In this document: positions 17,259-25,560 of the stretch, in pieces
Position numbering within the stretch: the stretch's first letter is position 1
How the letters are laid out: each line of letters begins with the position of its first letter
Assembly: GCF_000337515.1 (NCBI RefSeq)
Contig: NZ_AOIQ01000006.1
Location: 316,265 to 380,264, forward strand
DNA from: Halovivax asiaticus JCM 14624
Lineage (GTDB): Archaea > Halobacteriota > Halobacteria > Halobacteriales > Natrialbaceae
DNA length: 64,000 bases
Direction of reading: 5' to 3'
The notes under the pieces: generated by a model
What the model was told of the DNA's origin: nothing
Databases searched by the model: none
The model's input: the letters and a program-made list of their open reading frames with translations, nothing else
Position numbers and translations under genes: made by a program

Positions 17259-17909
17259 AGGACTCTGTCGGCTAATCGAAGGGTCGACGCACCCATAACG
17301 GTTTCGTCTTTCGGTGGATCGACTCCCAACAGGAGAATATAGGATAGGACATAGGAAAGAATATTTTGGGAAGAGGGATTCCTGAACCCAGTTATCGGAA
17401 TACTGGTTGTCAAGGCGATGGTTCGGGAGGGATGGTACGCCGAACGAATGGGACGACGGTCTACCGGTATGGCCGCAGCAAGTTTCGGCGTATAACGTCA
17501 ACATCTACCCGTATTACAGCACGGTTGCGGGCGAGTTCGCTCTCTCACATTGGGTACATCATTAGCTCATTTGTAATGTCGCCGGCGTAACCCTACGCGC
17601 TGTTCAGCGCCAACGCTCAATGGAAACTCACGGATAAGATATCTACATATTCGGCGTTCAACCTGTTGGATAAATACTAGTCATTATACTGTCCGCCGTC
17701 CCCCTCACGACACTGACTACATATATTACACTACTACCGGCTGGTCAATTTTGAGAAGGTAGCAGCCCCCGCAGCGGTGGACCAAGAGACGAGAGATTCA
17801 TAGATTAGCTCTTAGAACACCACATGGGTTGTAGGAAGACAAACAACCAAATTTCATCCTCCGTCAAAAATGGTTGATTGGTCTTTTCTACTCCCAAACC
17901 ACATACAAA
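17259..17909. other. AT-rich intergenic region with probable sufC promoter
   Basis: No gene is supported in these 651 bp. A TATA-like TTATGG on the minus strand at 17294-17299 lies 36-41 bp before sufC, with CGAAA just upstream as a possible TFB element. From about 17,330 the base composition becomes AT-rich, with short stop-riddled frames on both strands. Confidence 0.5.
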
Positions 17910-18272
17910 TTATGTTGTTACATTAATTTCACCATCGGTCCGGAACTCCTCTACCGTAACACCATCTCCTTCGTAATTTATCACAAGGCTCGTTCCGGAC
18001 TCAACGAGACACTGATAATGGACATTATCATCCGAATAGTCCCGGATAAAGTCGCCCCAGACTATATCGCCATCCTGCGTATCAACGTCAATGCTGCCCG
18101 TGTTGTCAAAGATCAATTCGAAGTAGTATGGACCATCCGGTGAGCTAGAGGCATCAACGTATGCTGTCTTTTCAGAAGCGGCGGCGACGTTTCCGGCGGT
18201 CCCGAGTGCGCCGATCGTTGCCGTCGCTGCGATGCCTTTCTTGATGAACTCTCGCCGTTTGTCATCGGACAT
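17910..18272 (-). CDS. Small Tat-exported protein, unknown
   Basis: The 120-residue product starts with a twin-arginine-like signal (DDKRREFIKKGIAATATIG, then a small-residue h-region ending NVAAAS). The mature part of about 85 residues is beta-rich and acidic (AYVDASSSPDGPYYFELIF, then DNVHYQCLVESGTSLVINYE). It has one Cys and no lipobox, so it is probably secreted free. The gene sits alone inside an AT-rich island and uses more A/T at third positions than its neighbours, which suggests recent acquisition. I do not recognise the family. Confidence 0.75.
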   Translation of the reverse strand: MSDDKRREFIKKGIAATATIGALGTAGNVAAASEKTAYVDASSSPDGPYYFELIFDNTGSIDVDTQDGDIVWGDFIRDYSDDNVHYQCLVESGTSLVINYEGDGVTVEEFRTDGEINVTT

Positions 18273-18645
18273 TGCAATTGCTACTTTGTTCCAACATGTA
18301 TTGTTTCTTTCTTACCCATTCAATAGATAATATATTAAGAAAGTCTTAACAGGGTGATTTTGGGCTCGGAGATCGTCCCCTCTTGCATTATCACTGTTCG
18401 CGGGTTCTCACTATTCAGACCAAAAAATCCTAATCAGGTATTTAACTCCATCTGAGAGTCGGCGTGATGATTAAACCTTGACACTGACACCCAATGTTCA
18501 GTACAAAACACAACTTGTCAGCTAGATGGTTAAAGAGACCCCACACCGGAAGGAGTGATCACACATATTACAACCACACAATATTTTCATCCCAAATAAC
18601 ATTACAAACCGAACACTAAGGTCGTTTTTTAGTTATGATCCTAGG
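18273..18645. other. AT-rich intergenic region
   Basis: There is no gene in these 373 bp. The sequence is strikingly AT-rich for this genome, with several runs such as AATATATTAAGAAAG near 18,330-18,345. Together with the flank at 17.3-17.9 kb and the small Tat gene it forms a compositional island of about 1.3 kb between sufC and polB. Confidence 0.55.
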
Positions 18646-21366
18646 TCACACGAAGCTATCGAGCCCCGTCTGTTCCTGGCCGGCCTTGACCTCCTCCCAG
18701 GAGATATCCAGCGCCTCTAGAATGCGTTCGATCGGCCCCTTGAGCGTCTTGTCGAGCATCTTCTCGTAGTCGACTTCGAACTCCGCCGGAATCTGGTCGT
18801 CGTACTCGAAGCAGATGACGTCCTGATTACGCTTGAACTCCTCGTAGACGGCGTCTTCGGCCGGGTCGAGACCGTTTTCGGATTCGATTCGCTGGAAGAA
18901 GTCGTCGTGGACGCGATCCAAGTACACGCGTTTGGGCTTACTTCCCCGCTGGAAGTTGGTCCCGAGCAGGAGGTTCGCGTACTTGGCACCGCGGACGTGG
19001 GCGGTGTCGGTCTCGTACTCGGTGAGGCGCTTTCCGATCCCGCCGGGGATCGAGATGTCGTCGAGCGAGACGTTGCCGGCAAGGAAGTTCTCGATGATCT
19101 CGTTGACGTAGGTCTTGACCGCCTCAACGTCACCGTCACGGACGATCATCTCGATGACCTGGTGTTGGACCTCCTTGGTGATCGGGGCGATATCCGAGCG
19201 CTGGTACTCGAAACCGGTGATGTCGATGTTGTCGACGTCCTTCCCCTCCTTCCAGACGATGTGGCCCGCGTAGCGCTTCTTCTTGCCCGCCTGGAAGAAG
19301 CGGCGGTAGAGTTTCTCGAACTCGATCTGGAAGCGATGCTCGTCGGCGTTCAGTTCCTCGGCGGCGAAGTCGTCGTAGCGACCGTTGATGTACTCCTCGA
19401 TCTCGAAGGACTGTTCGAGCGCCTCCTCGTCGCCGACGTCGGGACCCAGTTCCAGCATGACCGAGTCCGTATCGCCGTAGGCGACGGTGTAGTCGAGTTC
19501 GGTCGCGGCCGTCTCGGTGAACTCGATGACCTCCCGGCCGGTCGCCGTGATCGCCGAGGCGGCGTCCTTGTCGTAGAGGCGGAACTGTTCCCACCCGGAG
19601 ACGCCGTACAGCGAGTTCATGATGACCTTGACGGCGCCCTGCTGGCGGTCGTACTGCTCGTACGCCCGCGTTCCGGGGTCGTGATCGTTCCGCAGCGATT
19701 TCTTCTCCTCGCGCTCGGCGAGCAGTTCGGTGATCATCTCACGCATGACGCCGTCCGGCTCGGTCCTGAAGTGTGTGCCCGAGGGGGCGACGTACGTGTC
19801 CCCGTCGTACTCGTCGGGATCGACCCGCGTCTCGGGGGAGGCGTTGATCGTCACCATGCACATCGGGTACAGACTCTTCAGGTCAAGGACCGTCACGTTC
19901 TCGCGCACGCCCGTGATGGGATCGAAGACGGCGCCACCCTCGTACTCGTCGCCCGCTTCCTGCTGGCCCTTGGAGGGGAGCGCCCAGCGGTCGTTGGCCT
20001 TGTGCAGAACGTACATGTCGACGGCGTCGCCGGGTGTCGGCGCGTCTTCGAGTTTACACCCGACGAACGTGGCCATCTCCCGCCAGAACGCGATGAGTTG
20101 CTGCTGACGGTCCAGTTCGACACAGATCTCCACGTCGCGAAGGTTGTACTCGAGCAGCCGTGTCGGATCGTCCTCCCAGAGGTCACCGATCTTCCCCGGA
20201 TACCGCTCCTTCCCGACACCGAGTTCACTCTCACCGACGGCGTCCAGCCGGTAGGAGTCAAGTTCCGTGAAGATACGGCGCTGATAGCCATAGAGCAGGT
20301 CGAAGACGACACGACCCTTGACGTCTGGACCACCCCAGTTACTCCGCCAGACCTCGCCCAGCCGGGAGAGCCGGTCAGGGTCGAGATCGAAGTCGTGGTG
20401 TGGACCGTTGCGATCCTCCAGTCGATCGAGGAGGTACGGCGCGTCGAAGTCGTCGAAGTTCCAGCCCGTCAGGACGTCGGGGTCGGTCTCGTCGATATAC
20501 GCGAGGAACGCCTCGAGCATCGCCTCCTCGGAGTCGAACGCGCGGACGTCGTGATCGATCTCACCCTCGATGGGATCGTACTCCGCCAGGGTGGACGGCG
20601 GGGTGCCATCGCCCTCGTCGGCCTCCCAGATCCAGAGGACGTACTCGTCGCGGTAGGAATCGTGGCTCGCCAGACAGATGATCGGCTCTTCGCCGTCTTC
20701 CGGGAAGCCCGACCTGTCGTCGACCTCGATGTCGAACGTCTGAACGCGGGGGGTCGCGTCGGCGTCGACCGGTTCGACCTCGTCGTGGGGCACGACGAGG
20801 CTCCCGTCGTCGGTTCGCCGTTCGGGGACGCGAATACCACTGCGAACGTCCTTGTCGATCAGGAACCGGTTCGGGAAGAGGATGTCTGCCTCGTAGTGGT
20901 CGAACTCGTCACGAATCTGCCCGACGTCCCGTGGCGTCTGACCGAAGATCTTCACCAGTCGCTCGCCACGGATGCTCTCGTAGGGCTCGTCGTCCTCGTC
21001 GAATTCCTCCCAGCCGGTGAGACGGCCGTAGCTGGCGAGGCGTTCCTCGTCGACACTGTCGACCGGCGCGTAGAAGTACGGCCGGAAGCCGACGATTTGG
21101 ACGTGTTCGAGCGTCGATTCGGCGGTCCGGCCGAACACGTGAACGATCGGCTGTTCGTCGTCACCGGCGCCGACGATCGTGTAATCGACCTGCATGACGG
21201 CGATGTCGAGTTTTCCTTGCGGTTCGGGAAGCGTCTCTCGCCGGGGATCGAGGATCGTCGTCTCGCCCGATCCGTTCGTGCCAGCGACGTGAGCCGCTTC
21301 CGCATCCGGCCGCGTCTCCTCAGTCTCGGAGAACGCACCGAGGACCTGCTGGGCCTCGTCACTCAT
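18646..21366 (-). CDS. polB: Family B replicative DNA polymerase
   Basis: This 906-residue polymerase has both proofreading and synthesis domains. Exonuclease motifs are FDIEVDD (Exo I), GWNFDDFDAPYLL (Exo II) and YNLRDVEIC (Exo III). Polymerase motifs are LDLKSLYPM (A), KVIMNSLYG (B) and YGDTDSV (C), with AGKKKRYAG (KxY region) following. The conserved polymerase motifs are uninterrupted, so there is no intein at the sites where other archaeal polB genes often carry them. It replicates or repairs chromosomal DNA. A TATA box 25-32 bp upstream implies a leaderless mRNA. A small conserved gene diverges from it. Confidence 0.96.
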   Translation of the reverse strand: MSDEAQQVLGAFSETEETRPDAEAAHVAGTNGSGETTILDPRRETLPEPQGKLDIAVMQVDYTIVGAGDDEQPIVHVFGRTAESTLEHVQIVGFRPYFYAPVDSVDEERLASYGRLTGWEEFDEDDEPYESIRGERLVKIFGQTPRDVGQIRDEFDHYEADILFPNRFLIDKDVRSGIRVPERRTDDGSLVVPHDEVEPVDADATPRVQTFDIEVDDRSGFPEDGEEPIICLASHDSYRDEYVLWIWEADEGDGTPPSTLAEYDPIEGEIDHDVRAFDSEEAMLEAFLAYIDETDPDVLTGWNFDDFDAPYLLDRLEDRNGPHHDFDLDPDRLSRLGEVWRSNWGGPDVKGRVVFDLLYGYQRRIFTELDSYRLDAVGESELGVGKERYPGKIGDLWEDDPTRLLEYNLRDVEICVELDRQQQLIAFWREMATFVGCKLEDAPTPGDAVDMYVLHKANDRWALPSKGQQEAGDEYEGGAVFDPITGVRENVTVLDLKSLYPMCMVTINASPETRVDPDEYDGDTYVAPSGTHFRTEPDGVMREMITELLAEREEKKSLRNDHDPGTRAYEQYDRQQGAVKVIMNSLYGVSGWEQFRLYDKDAASAITATGREVIEFTETAATELDYTVAYGDTDSVMLELGPDVGDEEALEQSFEIEEYINGRYDDFAAEELNADEHRFQIEFEKLYRRFFQAGKKKRYAGHIVWKEGKDVDNIDITGFEYQRSDIAPITKEVQHQVIEMIVRDGDVEAVKTYVNEIIENFLAGNVSLDDISIPGGIGKRLTEYETDTAHVRGAKYANLLLGTNFQRGSKPKRVYLDRVHDDFFQRIESENGLDPAEDAVYEEFKRNQDVICFEYDDQIPAEFEVDYEKMLDKTLKGPIERILEALDISWEEVKAGQEQTGLDSFV

Positions 21367-21390
21367 TGCCGGCGCTTTGCGTGCCTGCGG

Positions 21391-21398
21391 TATAAACC
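21391..21398 (-). promoter_or_regulatory. TATA box of polB
   Basis: GGTTTATA on the minus strand lies 25-32 bp before the polB start codon, which fits a leaderless transcript. Confidence 0.65.
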
Positions 21399-21492
21399 CA
21401 GTTACTCGAAGAACGTGCCCCGACGAGACGGACAGTGACTGGCAACAAGAGCTTTACCGTGATAACACATAGCATAGGGAGAGGAATCAACT

Positions 21493-21669
21493 GTGTCCAC
21501 CCGTGTGAACGACGACGCGACGGACGACGAGACGTCGCTCGAACTGCGATCGACCGCGCCAAGCATCGAGTCCTACCAGACCGAAGACGGAATCGTCTTC
21601 TACGACGCGGAGAATCCCCTCGCCTGGGTAGAGACGGACCGGACACTGTGCCTCGACGAGCTCGTCTAA
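21493..21669 (+). CDS. Small conserved haloarchaeal protein (58 aa)
   Basis: The GTG-initiated frame encodes 58 residues: STRVNDDATDDETSLELRS, then a compact C-terminal part with SYQTEDGIVFYDAENPLAWV and TDRTLCLDELV. The sequence is strongly acidic, ends shortly before the next promoter and looks like the small DUF-type proteins (DUF7331-like, from memory) that lie beside polB in haloarchaea. It diverges from polB. No function is known. Confidence 0.75.
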   Translation: MSTRVNDDATDDETSLELRSTAPSIESYQTEDGIVFYDAENPLAWVETDRTLCLDELV

Positions 21670-21769
21670 GAAAACCGGCGTCCGTCTTCGGTCACGTCGA
21701 CACACGATTGCAAGATGAGGCGGCTACCGCACCGATACCCTTTTTCGCGCGTCGCGTCGACTAGCGCCC

Positions 21770-22273
21770 GTGGGTCTGGACGACTTCAACTTCGAACCGA
21801 GTTCGGCCGAACCCGAGGAGTGGGATCCGGAGGCCGACCTCTACGACCCTGACGCCGACGGGATCACCATCCCTCAGGTCTCGACCGATCCGTCCGAGGT
21901 CGATCCCGAAATCTCTCGGGCGTTCTGGACCATCGTCCTCGTCGTCAACGCCGCACTCCTGTTCGTCTCGCTCGGCCCGATGCTGTGGTTCTTCCTGGGC
22001 TGGGCGCAAGAAGGCATCACGCTCATCGTCGGCGGGCTGGCACTCTTCGGACTCGCCTACTATCGCTACCGTCGGTTCATGGCGAACGCACCGGACCAGG
22101 ACGATGACACGGACGATGACGGCAAAGCGCCGGGGCAATCGACCGAATCGAATTCCAACACCGAGCCGTCGACAGGGGAACACGGCACTGCAATGGCAAG
22201 CACCGACGAGACAAGCGACGAACGGGCAACCGACGAGACAACCGTGTCCGACACACCCTCCGAACAAGAATGA
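21770..22273 (+). CDS. Two-helix membrane protein, haloarchaeal
   Basis: The 167-residue product has an acidic cytoplasmic-type N-terminus (FEPSSAEPEEWDPEADLYDP), two adjacent membrane helices (about residues 51-71 and 80-100) ending in the basic YYRYRRF, and a long disordered Asp/Ser/Thr-rich C-terminus. It uses a GTG start. Its stop overlaps the ATG of the next gene (ATGA, 22270-22273), so the pair is translationally coupled. I know of no function. Confidence 0.82.
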   Translation: MGLDDFNFEPSSAEPEEWDPEADLYDPDADGITIPQVSTDPSEVDPEISRAFWTIVLVVNAALLFVSLGPMLWFFLGWAQEGITLIVGGLALFGLAYYRYRRFMANAPDQDDDTDDDGKAPGQSTESNSNTEPSTGEHGTAMASTDETSDERATDETTVSDTPSEQE

Positions 22274-22719
22274 GACCCGTTCGAGCCGACGACGGCACCC
22301 ACTATCTGCTCGTGAAACGCTCCGACGAGGCGAGTCTCGTTCGTGATCCCGTCACTGGCAACGAGTGTTACGTCAGAAACGATCGGCTGGAGGCGGCCGA
22401 CGAGACGAGTGCGCTCGAAACAGCCGCCCGCGCAGTTCCGGCGCCCGTCCGGCGGCTCGTCCGGGCAGTGCACGACGACCGGTCACTCGGACTGGTTGTT
22501 ACCCTCGCCGATCGCGGCCCACTCACCGTCCGGACCCTCGTCGACGAGACGACGTACTGTGAGAGCGACCTCGCCGGTGTACTGGCGTCGCTCACGGCAG
22601 CCGACGTCATCACCGACACCGATGTCGCTGGCGAACCCGCATACGACGTCCCGACCGAAACGGCGGACGCCCTCTCGACGCTTCGAACGGCAGTCGATCC
22701 TGAGACTGACAGCCGATAG
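22270..22719 (+). CDS. Winged-helix-like protein, haloarchaeal
   Basis: The 149-residue product begins with a small beta domain (THYLLVKRSDEASLVRDPVT, then NECYVRNDRLE) and continues with a winged-helix-like segment (about residues 75-130: LVVTLADRGPLTVRTLVDE, then DLAGVLASLTAADVITD). It is coupled by a 4-nt overlap to the membrane protein gene upstream, which suggests they act together, perhaps as membrane sensor and regulator. That role is inference. Thirty bp of this gene (22501-22530) are repeated at 22853-22882. Confidence 0.8.
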   Translation: MRPVRADDGTHYLLVKRSDEASLVRDPVTGNECYVRNDRLEAADETSALETAARAVPAPVRRLVRAVHDDRSLGLVVTLADRGPLTVRTLVDETTYCESDLAGVLASLTAADVITDTDVAGEPAYDVPTETADALSTLRTAVDPETDSR

Positions 22720-22769
22720 TCCAGAGTCCGACGGCCAACAGCCTAGAGTCCGACGATCGATAGTCCAGA
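22714..22769. repeat. Degenerate short repeats after the wHTH gene
   Basis: Three imperfect units follow the stop codon: CGATAGTCCAGAGTCCGACG at 22714, CTAGAGTCCGACGATCG at 22743 and CGATAGTCCAGAC at 22757. They share AGAGTCCGACG and CGATAGTCCAGA. They lie between convergent genes and have no obvious hairpin. Confidence 0.6.
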
Positions 22770-22852
22770 CACCGATTACTGACGGCCGTCGGAAAGTGAG
22801 CCCCAGACGGCTTCCTCCTTGACCTGAACGGAATTACACCAACAGTACGCTC

Positions 22853-22882
22853 ACCCTCGCCGATCGCGACCCACTCACCGTC
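22853..22882 (+). repeat. 30-bp partial duplicate of the upstream wHTH gene
   Basis: This segment repeats 22501-22530 with a single mismatch (G to A) in direct orientation, 352 bp downstream. The parent copy encodes part of the winged-helix segment (LADRGPLTV). The copy lies just beyond the rad50 stop codon and codes for nothing obvious. Confidence 0.85.
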
Positions 22883-22887
22883 GAGGG

Positions 22888-25560
22888 TCAATCCGCACCC
22901 ATCGGTAGCTGATCGAGGTGGGCGCGCTTCGACAGTGACGACCGATTCGTCGTCGGGTCCGTCTCGACGTGGACGAGTTCGTCGGCCGCGCCGACGAGTT
23001 CTTCGTCGTGGCTGACGAGGAGGATCTGTTCGACACCGAGATCCCGCATCGTCTCGACGAGCGTGATGAGCTGGCCGACGTGCCCGGCGTCTAGGAAGAC
23101 GGTCGGTTCGTCGAGGATAAGTGGCGGCAGCGGGCCAGCTCCCTCGACGCCTTCCGCGAGGAGCCGATAGATCGCACATCGCAGACTGAGGTTGAAGAGG
23201 GCTCGTTCGCCACCGGAGAGTTGCTCGGGATCGAGCGCGGCACCGTCTTTCTGATAGACGGTCAACTGGTAGGAGCCGTCGAGATCGATTCCCGCGTACG
23301 TATCGTTCTGGTAGACGAGATCGAACGTCTCGTTCAGGAGCCGGTCGAGCGTCTCGACGTTGCGCTGGCGCAACTCGCTCCGCAGCGTCGCGTAGGTCTC
23401 CTGGAGGGTTTCGGCCTCGTCGTACACTGCCTCCAGCGATTCGAGCCGCCGCTCGACGGCTTCCCGGCGGTCGACGAGAGATTCGAGTTCCGCGAGTTCG
23501 TTCTCGACCGCCCCGATCGCACTCTGCAGTTCGGAGCGGCGTTCGCGTAGCGTCTCGAGTTTCTCGTCGACCTGCTCGATGTACTCCTCGGCCCGTTCTA
23601 CGTCCTCGGTCGCCGTCTCCAGTCGCTCCTCGTCGAGGGCCGCCTCGAGTTCCGCGCGACGATCGCGTGCGGTCGACAGCTGCTCGCGACGCTCGTCGTT
23701 CATCGTCTCCCAGTCAGTGCGTCGTTCCCGGAGCCGCTCGATCGTCTCCTCGCAGTCCTCGATCTGCGCCGATAATTCCTGTGCCGTCTCGAGCGACTCG
23801 CGCTCGGAGCGGAGGTCGGATCGCTTCGCGTTGATCTCGCCGAGTCGACTTCGGTGTTCCTCGACGTCGGCCGCTCGTTTGGTCGCCTGTTCGCGATGGT
23901 TCTCGGCCTCGCGTTCGGCCTCCTCGGCGTCCGCCCGAAGTTGCTCACACTGATCGACTTTCTCCGCGACCGACTCGCGTTTCTCGGACAGGAGCTGTTC
24001 CGTCGTCTCGCGGTTGTCCCGAAGACGTTCGACCGCCTGCTCCGACTCGCGTAACGATTCTGCACGCTCGATCCGTTCCTCGAGATCGGACTGCTCCTCG
24101 CGCAACTCGGCGAGTTCCGACTCCAGTGACTCCAGTTTCGCCCGTCGATCCGAGAGATCTGAGACGTGTGGCGCGCCCTCGACAGGCTGGCCGCACTCGG
24201 GACACTTGCCCGCTTCGAGGAGCGCCTCGGCGTCTTCGATAGCGCTTTCGAGCGCCGTTCGCTCGGCGACGAGGTCTGCGATTGCCGCAGCGAGTTCGTC
24301 CGCACGTTCTCGAAGCTCCTCCCGGTGTGCCGCCGCATCGCCGAACTCGATCGGGACGTCCTCGAACGCGGCCCGTTCCTCCTCGATCTCGTCGTCCAGA
24401 TCCGCAAGTGCCGACTGACGTTCCTCGATCGTCTCCCGTGCCGCCTCGATGTCCGCCTCCAGTTCAGCGGCCTGCTCGCGAGCCTCGGTCGCGTCGTCAG
24501 CGAGTGTCTCCGCTTTCTCCTCGTGCTGGTCGACCGCACCGCTCGTCTCGGAGATGGAGACGCGAACGTCCGCCAGTTCGTCGCCGAGGTCATCGTCCCG
24601 TTCGTCGAGTTCGTCCAGGCGGTCCTCGATCGCCGTCACGTCCTCGATCGACAGATCGGAGAGGATCGAGGCGCGACGTGTTTCGAGGTCCGATCGAGTC
24701 GAGTCGAGCTCGGCGATTCGTTCCGAGGCGTCCGTCCGGTCGGATTCGGTCGCCTCGATCTTCGCCTGTAGCGATTCGATCTCCTCGTCGAGTGACTCGA
24801 TCTCCGCTCGGCGTTCCTCGTGCGTTTCGAGGACCTCACGTGCGTCGTCTCTGGTCTCGACGGCGCGCTCGCGCTGGGCCTCGAAGTGCTCGATGTCTTC
24901 TTCGACGTCACCTCGCTCCGTCTCGAGTTCGTTGAGGCGGTCGTGGAGGCCCGCATCGCGCTTGTCCTCGATCTGCTCGTCGAGCGTCGCTGCCTCGCCG
25001 CGGACCTCGTCCAGAACGTCCGAGACGCCGAGTCGAGCGTCGTTCGCCCGTTCGCGATAGGCTTCGAGCGCACCGAGCTGGAGGAGGTCGTCGATCATGT
25101 CCTGGCGCTCGGCCGGCGAGGCGTGGATGAGCTTGTTCACCTCACCCTGGCGGACGTACGCGCAGTTGACGAACGCCGTCGCGTCCATCCGGAGGAGCGA
25201 CGTGACGTAGGCTCGAACGTCACGAGCACCGTCGACCGTTCCGTCGGGCCCGTCGAGGACACACTTCGTGGTGCTCGTCCGTTCGTCGCGGCGTTTGAGC
25301 CGGCGTTCGATTCGATACGCCTCACCCTCGTGGGTGAATCCGAGTTCGACCACGGTCGTCTCGGCACCGGTCGTCACCACGTCGTCCAGCGTCCGGTCGT
25401 CGAGGGCCTTCGACCCGTAGAGGGCGAAGAAGATGGCTTCCAGCAACGTCGACTTGCCGCTGCCGTTGACGCCGTGGACGACGGTGATGCCGGACGAGAG
25501 GTCCAGATCGGTCTCCTCGTAACACTTGAAGTTCTCGAGCCGAACGTCGGTCACTCTCAT
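22888..25560 (-). CDS. rad50: DNA double-strand break repair ATPase Rad50
   Basis: Rad50 (890 residues) is the SMC-like ATPase partner of Mre11 in double-strand break processing. The N-terminal Walker A is GVNGSGKSTLLE (about residue 30). Two long coiled-coil arms flank the zinc hook CPECGQPV (about residues 447-455). The C-terminal lobe has the signature LSGGERALFNLSLRCA and the Walker B PPLILDEPTVFLD. The start overlaps the mre11 stop by 4 nt, so the two are translationally coupled. It converges with the wHTH gene. Confidence 0.97.
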   Translation of the reverse strand: MRVTDVRLENFKCYEETDLDLSSGITVVHGVNGSGKSTLLEAIFFALYGSKALDDRTLDDVVTTGAETTVVELGFTHEGEAYRIERRLKRRDERTSTTKCVLDGPDGTVDGARDVRAYVTSLLRMDATAFVNCAYVRQGEVNKLIHASPAERQDMIDDLLQLGALEAYRERANDARLGVSDVLDEVRGEAATLDEQIEDKRDAGLHDRLNELETERGDVEEDIEHFEAQRERAVETRDDAREVLETHEERRAEIESLDEEIESLQAKIEATESDRTDASERIAELDSTRSDLETRRASILSDLSIEDVTAIEDRLDELDERDDDLGDELADVRVSISETSGAVDQHEEKAETLADDATEAREQAAELEADIEAARETIEERQSALADLDDEIEEERAAFEDVPIEFGDAAAHREELRERADELAAAIADLVAERTALESAIEDAEALLEAGKCPECGQPVEGAPHVSDLSDRRAKLESLESELAELREEQSDLEERIERAESLRESEQAVERLRDNRETTEQLLSEKRESVAEKVDQCEQLRADAEEAEREAENHREQATKRAADVEEHRSRLGEINAKRSDLRSERESLETAQELSAQIEDCEETIERLRERRTDWETMNDERREQLSTARDRRAELEAALDEERLETATEDVERAEEYIEQVDEKLETLRERRSELQSAIGAVENELAELESLVDRREAVERRLESLEAVYDEAETLQETYATLRSELRQRNVETLDRLLNETFDLVYQNDTYAGIDLDGSYQLTVYQKDGAALDPEQLSGGERALFNLSLRCAIYRLLAEGVEGAGPLPPLILDEPTVFLDAGHVGQLITLVETMRDLGVEQILLVSHDEELVGAADELVHVETDPTTNRSSLSKRAHLDQLPMGAD

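Noticed and set aside
18907-21438. Very long open frame opposite polB (843 codons)
   Set aside because: It is antisense to a clear DNA polymerase. Its Arg/Val-rich composition is the usual shadow of GC-rich haloarchaeal coding DNA.
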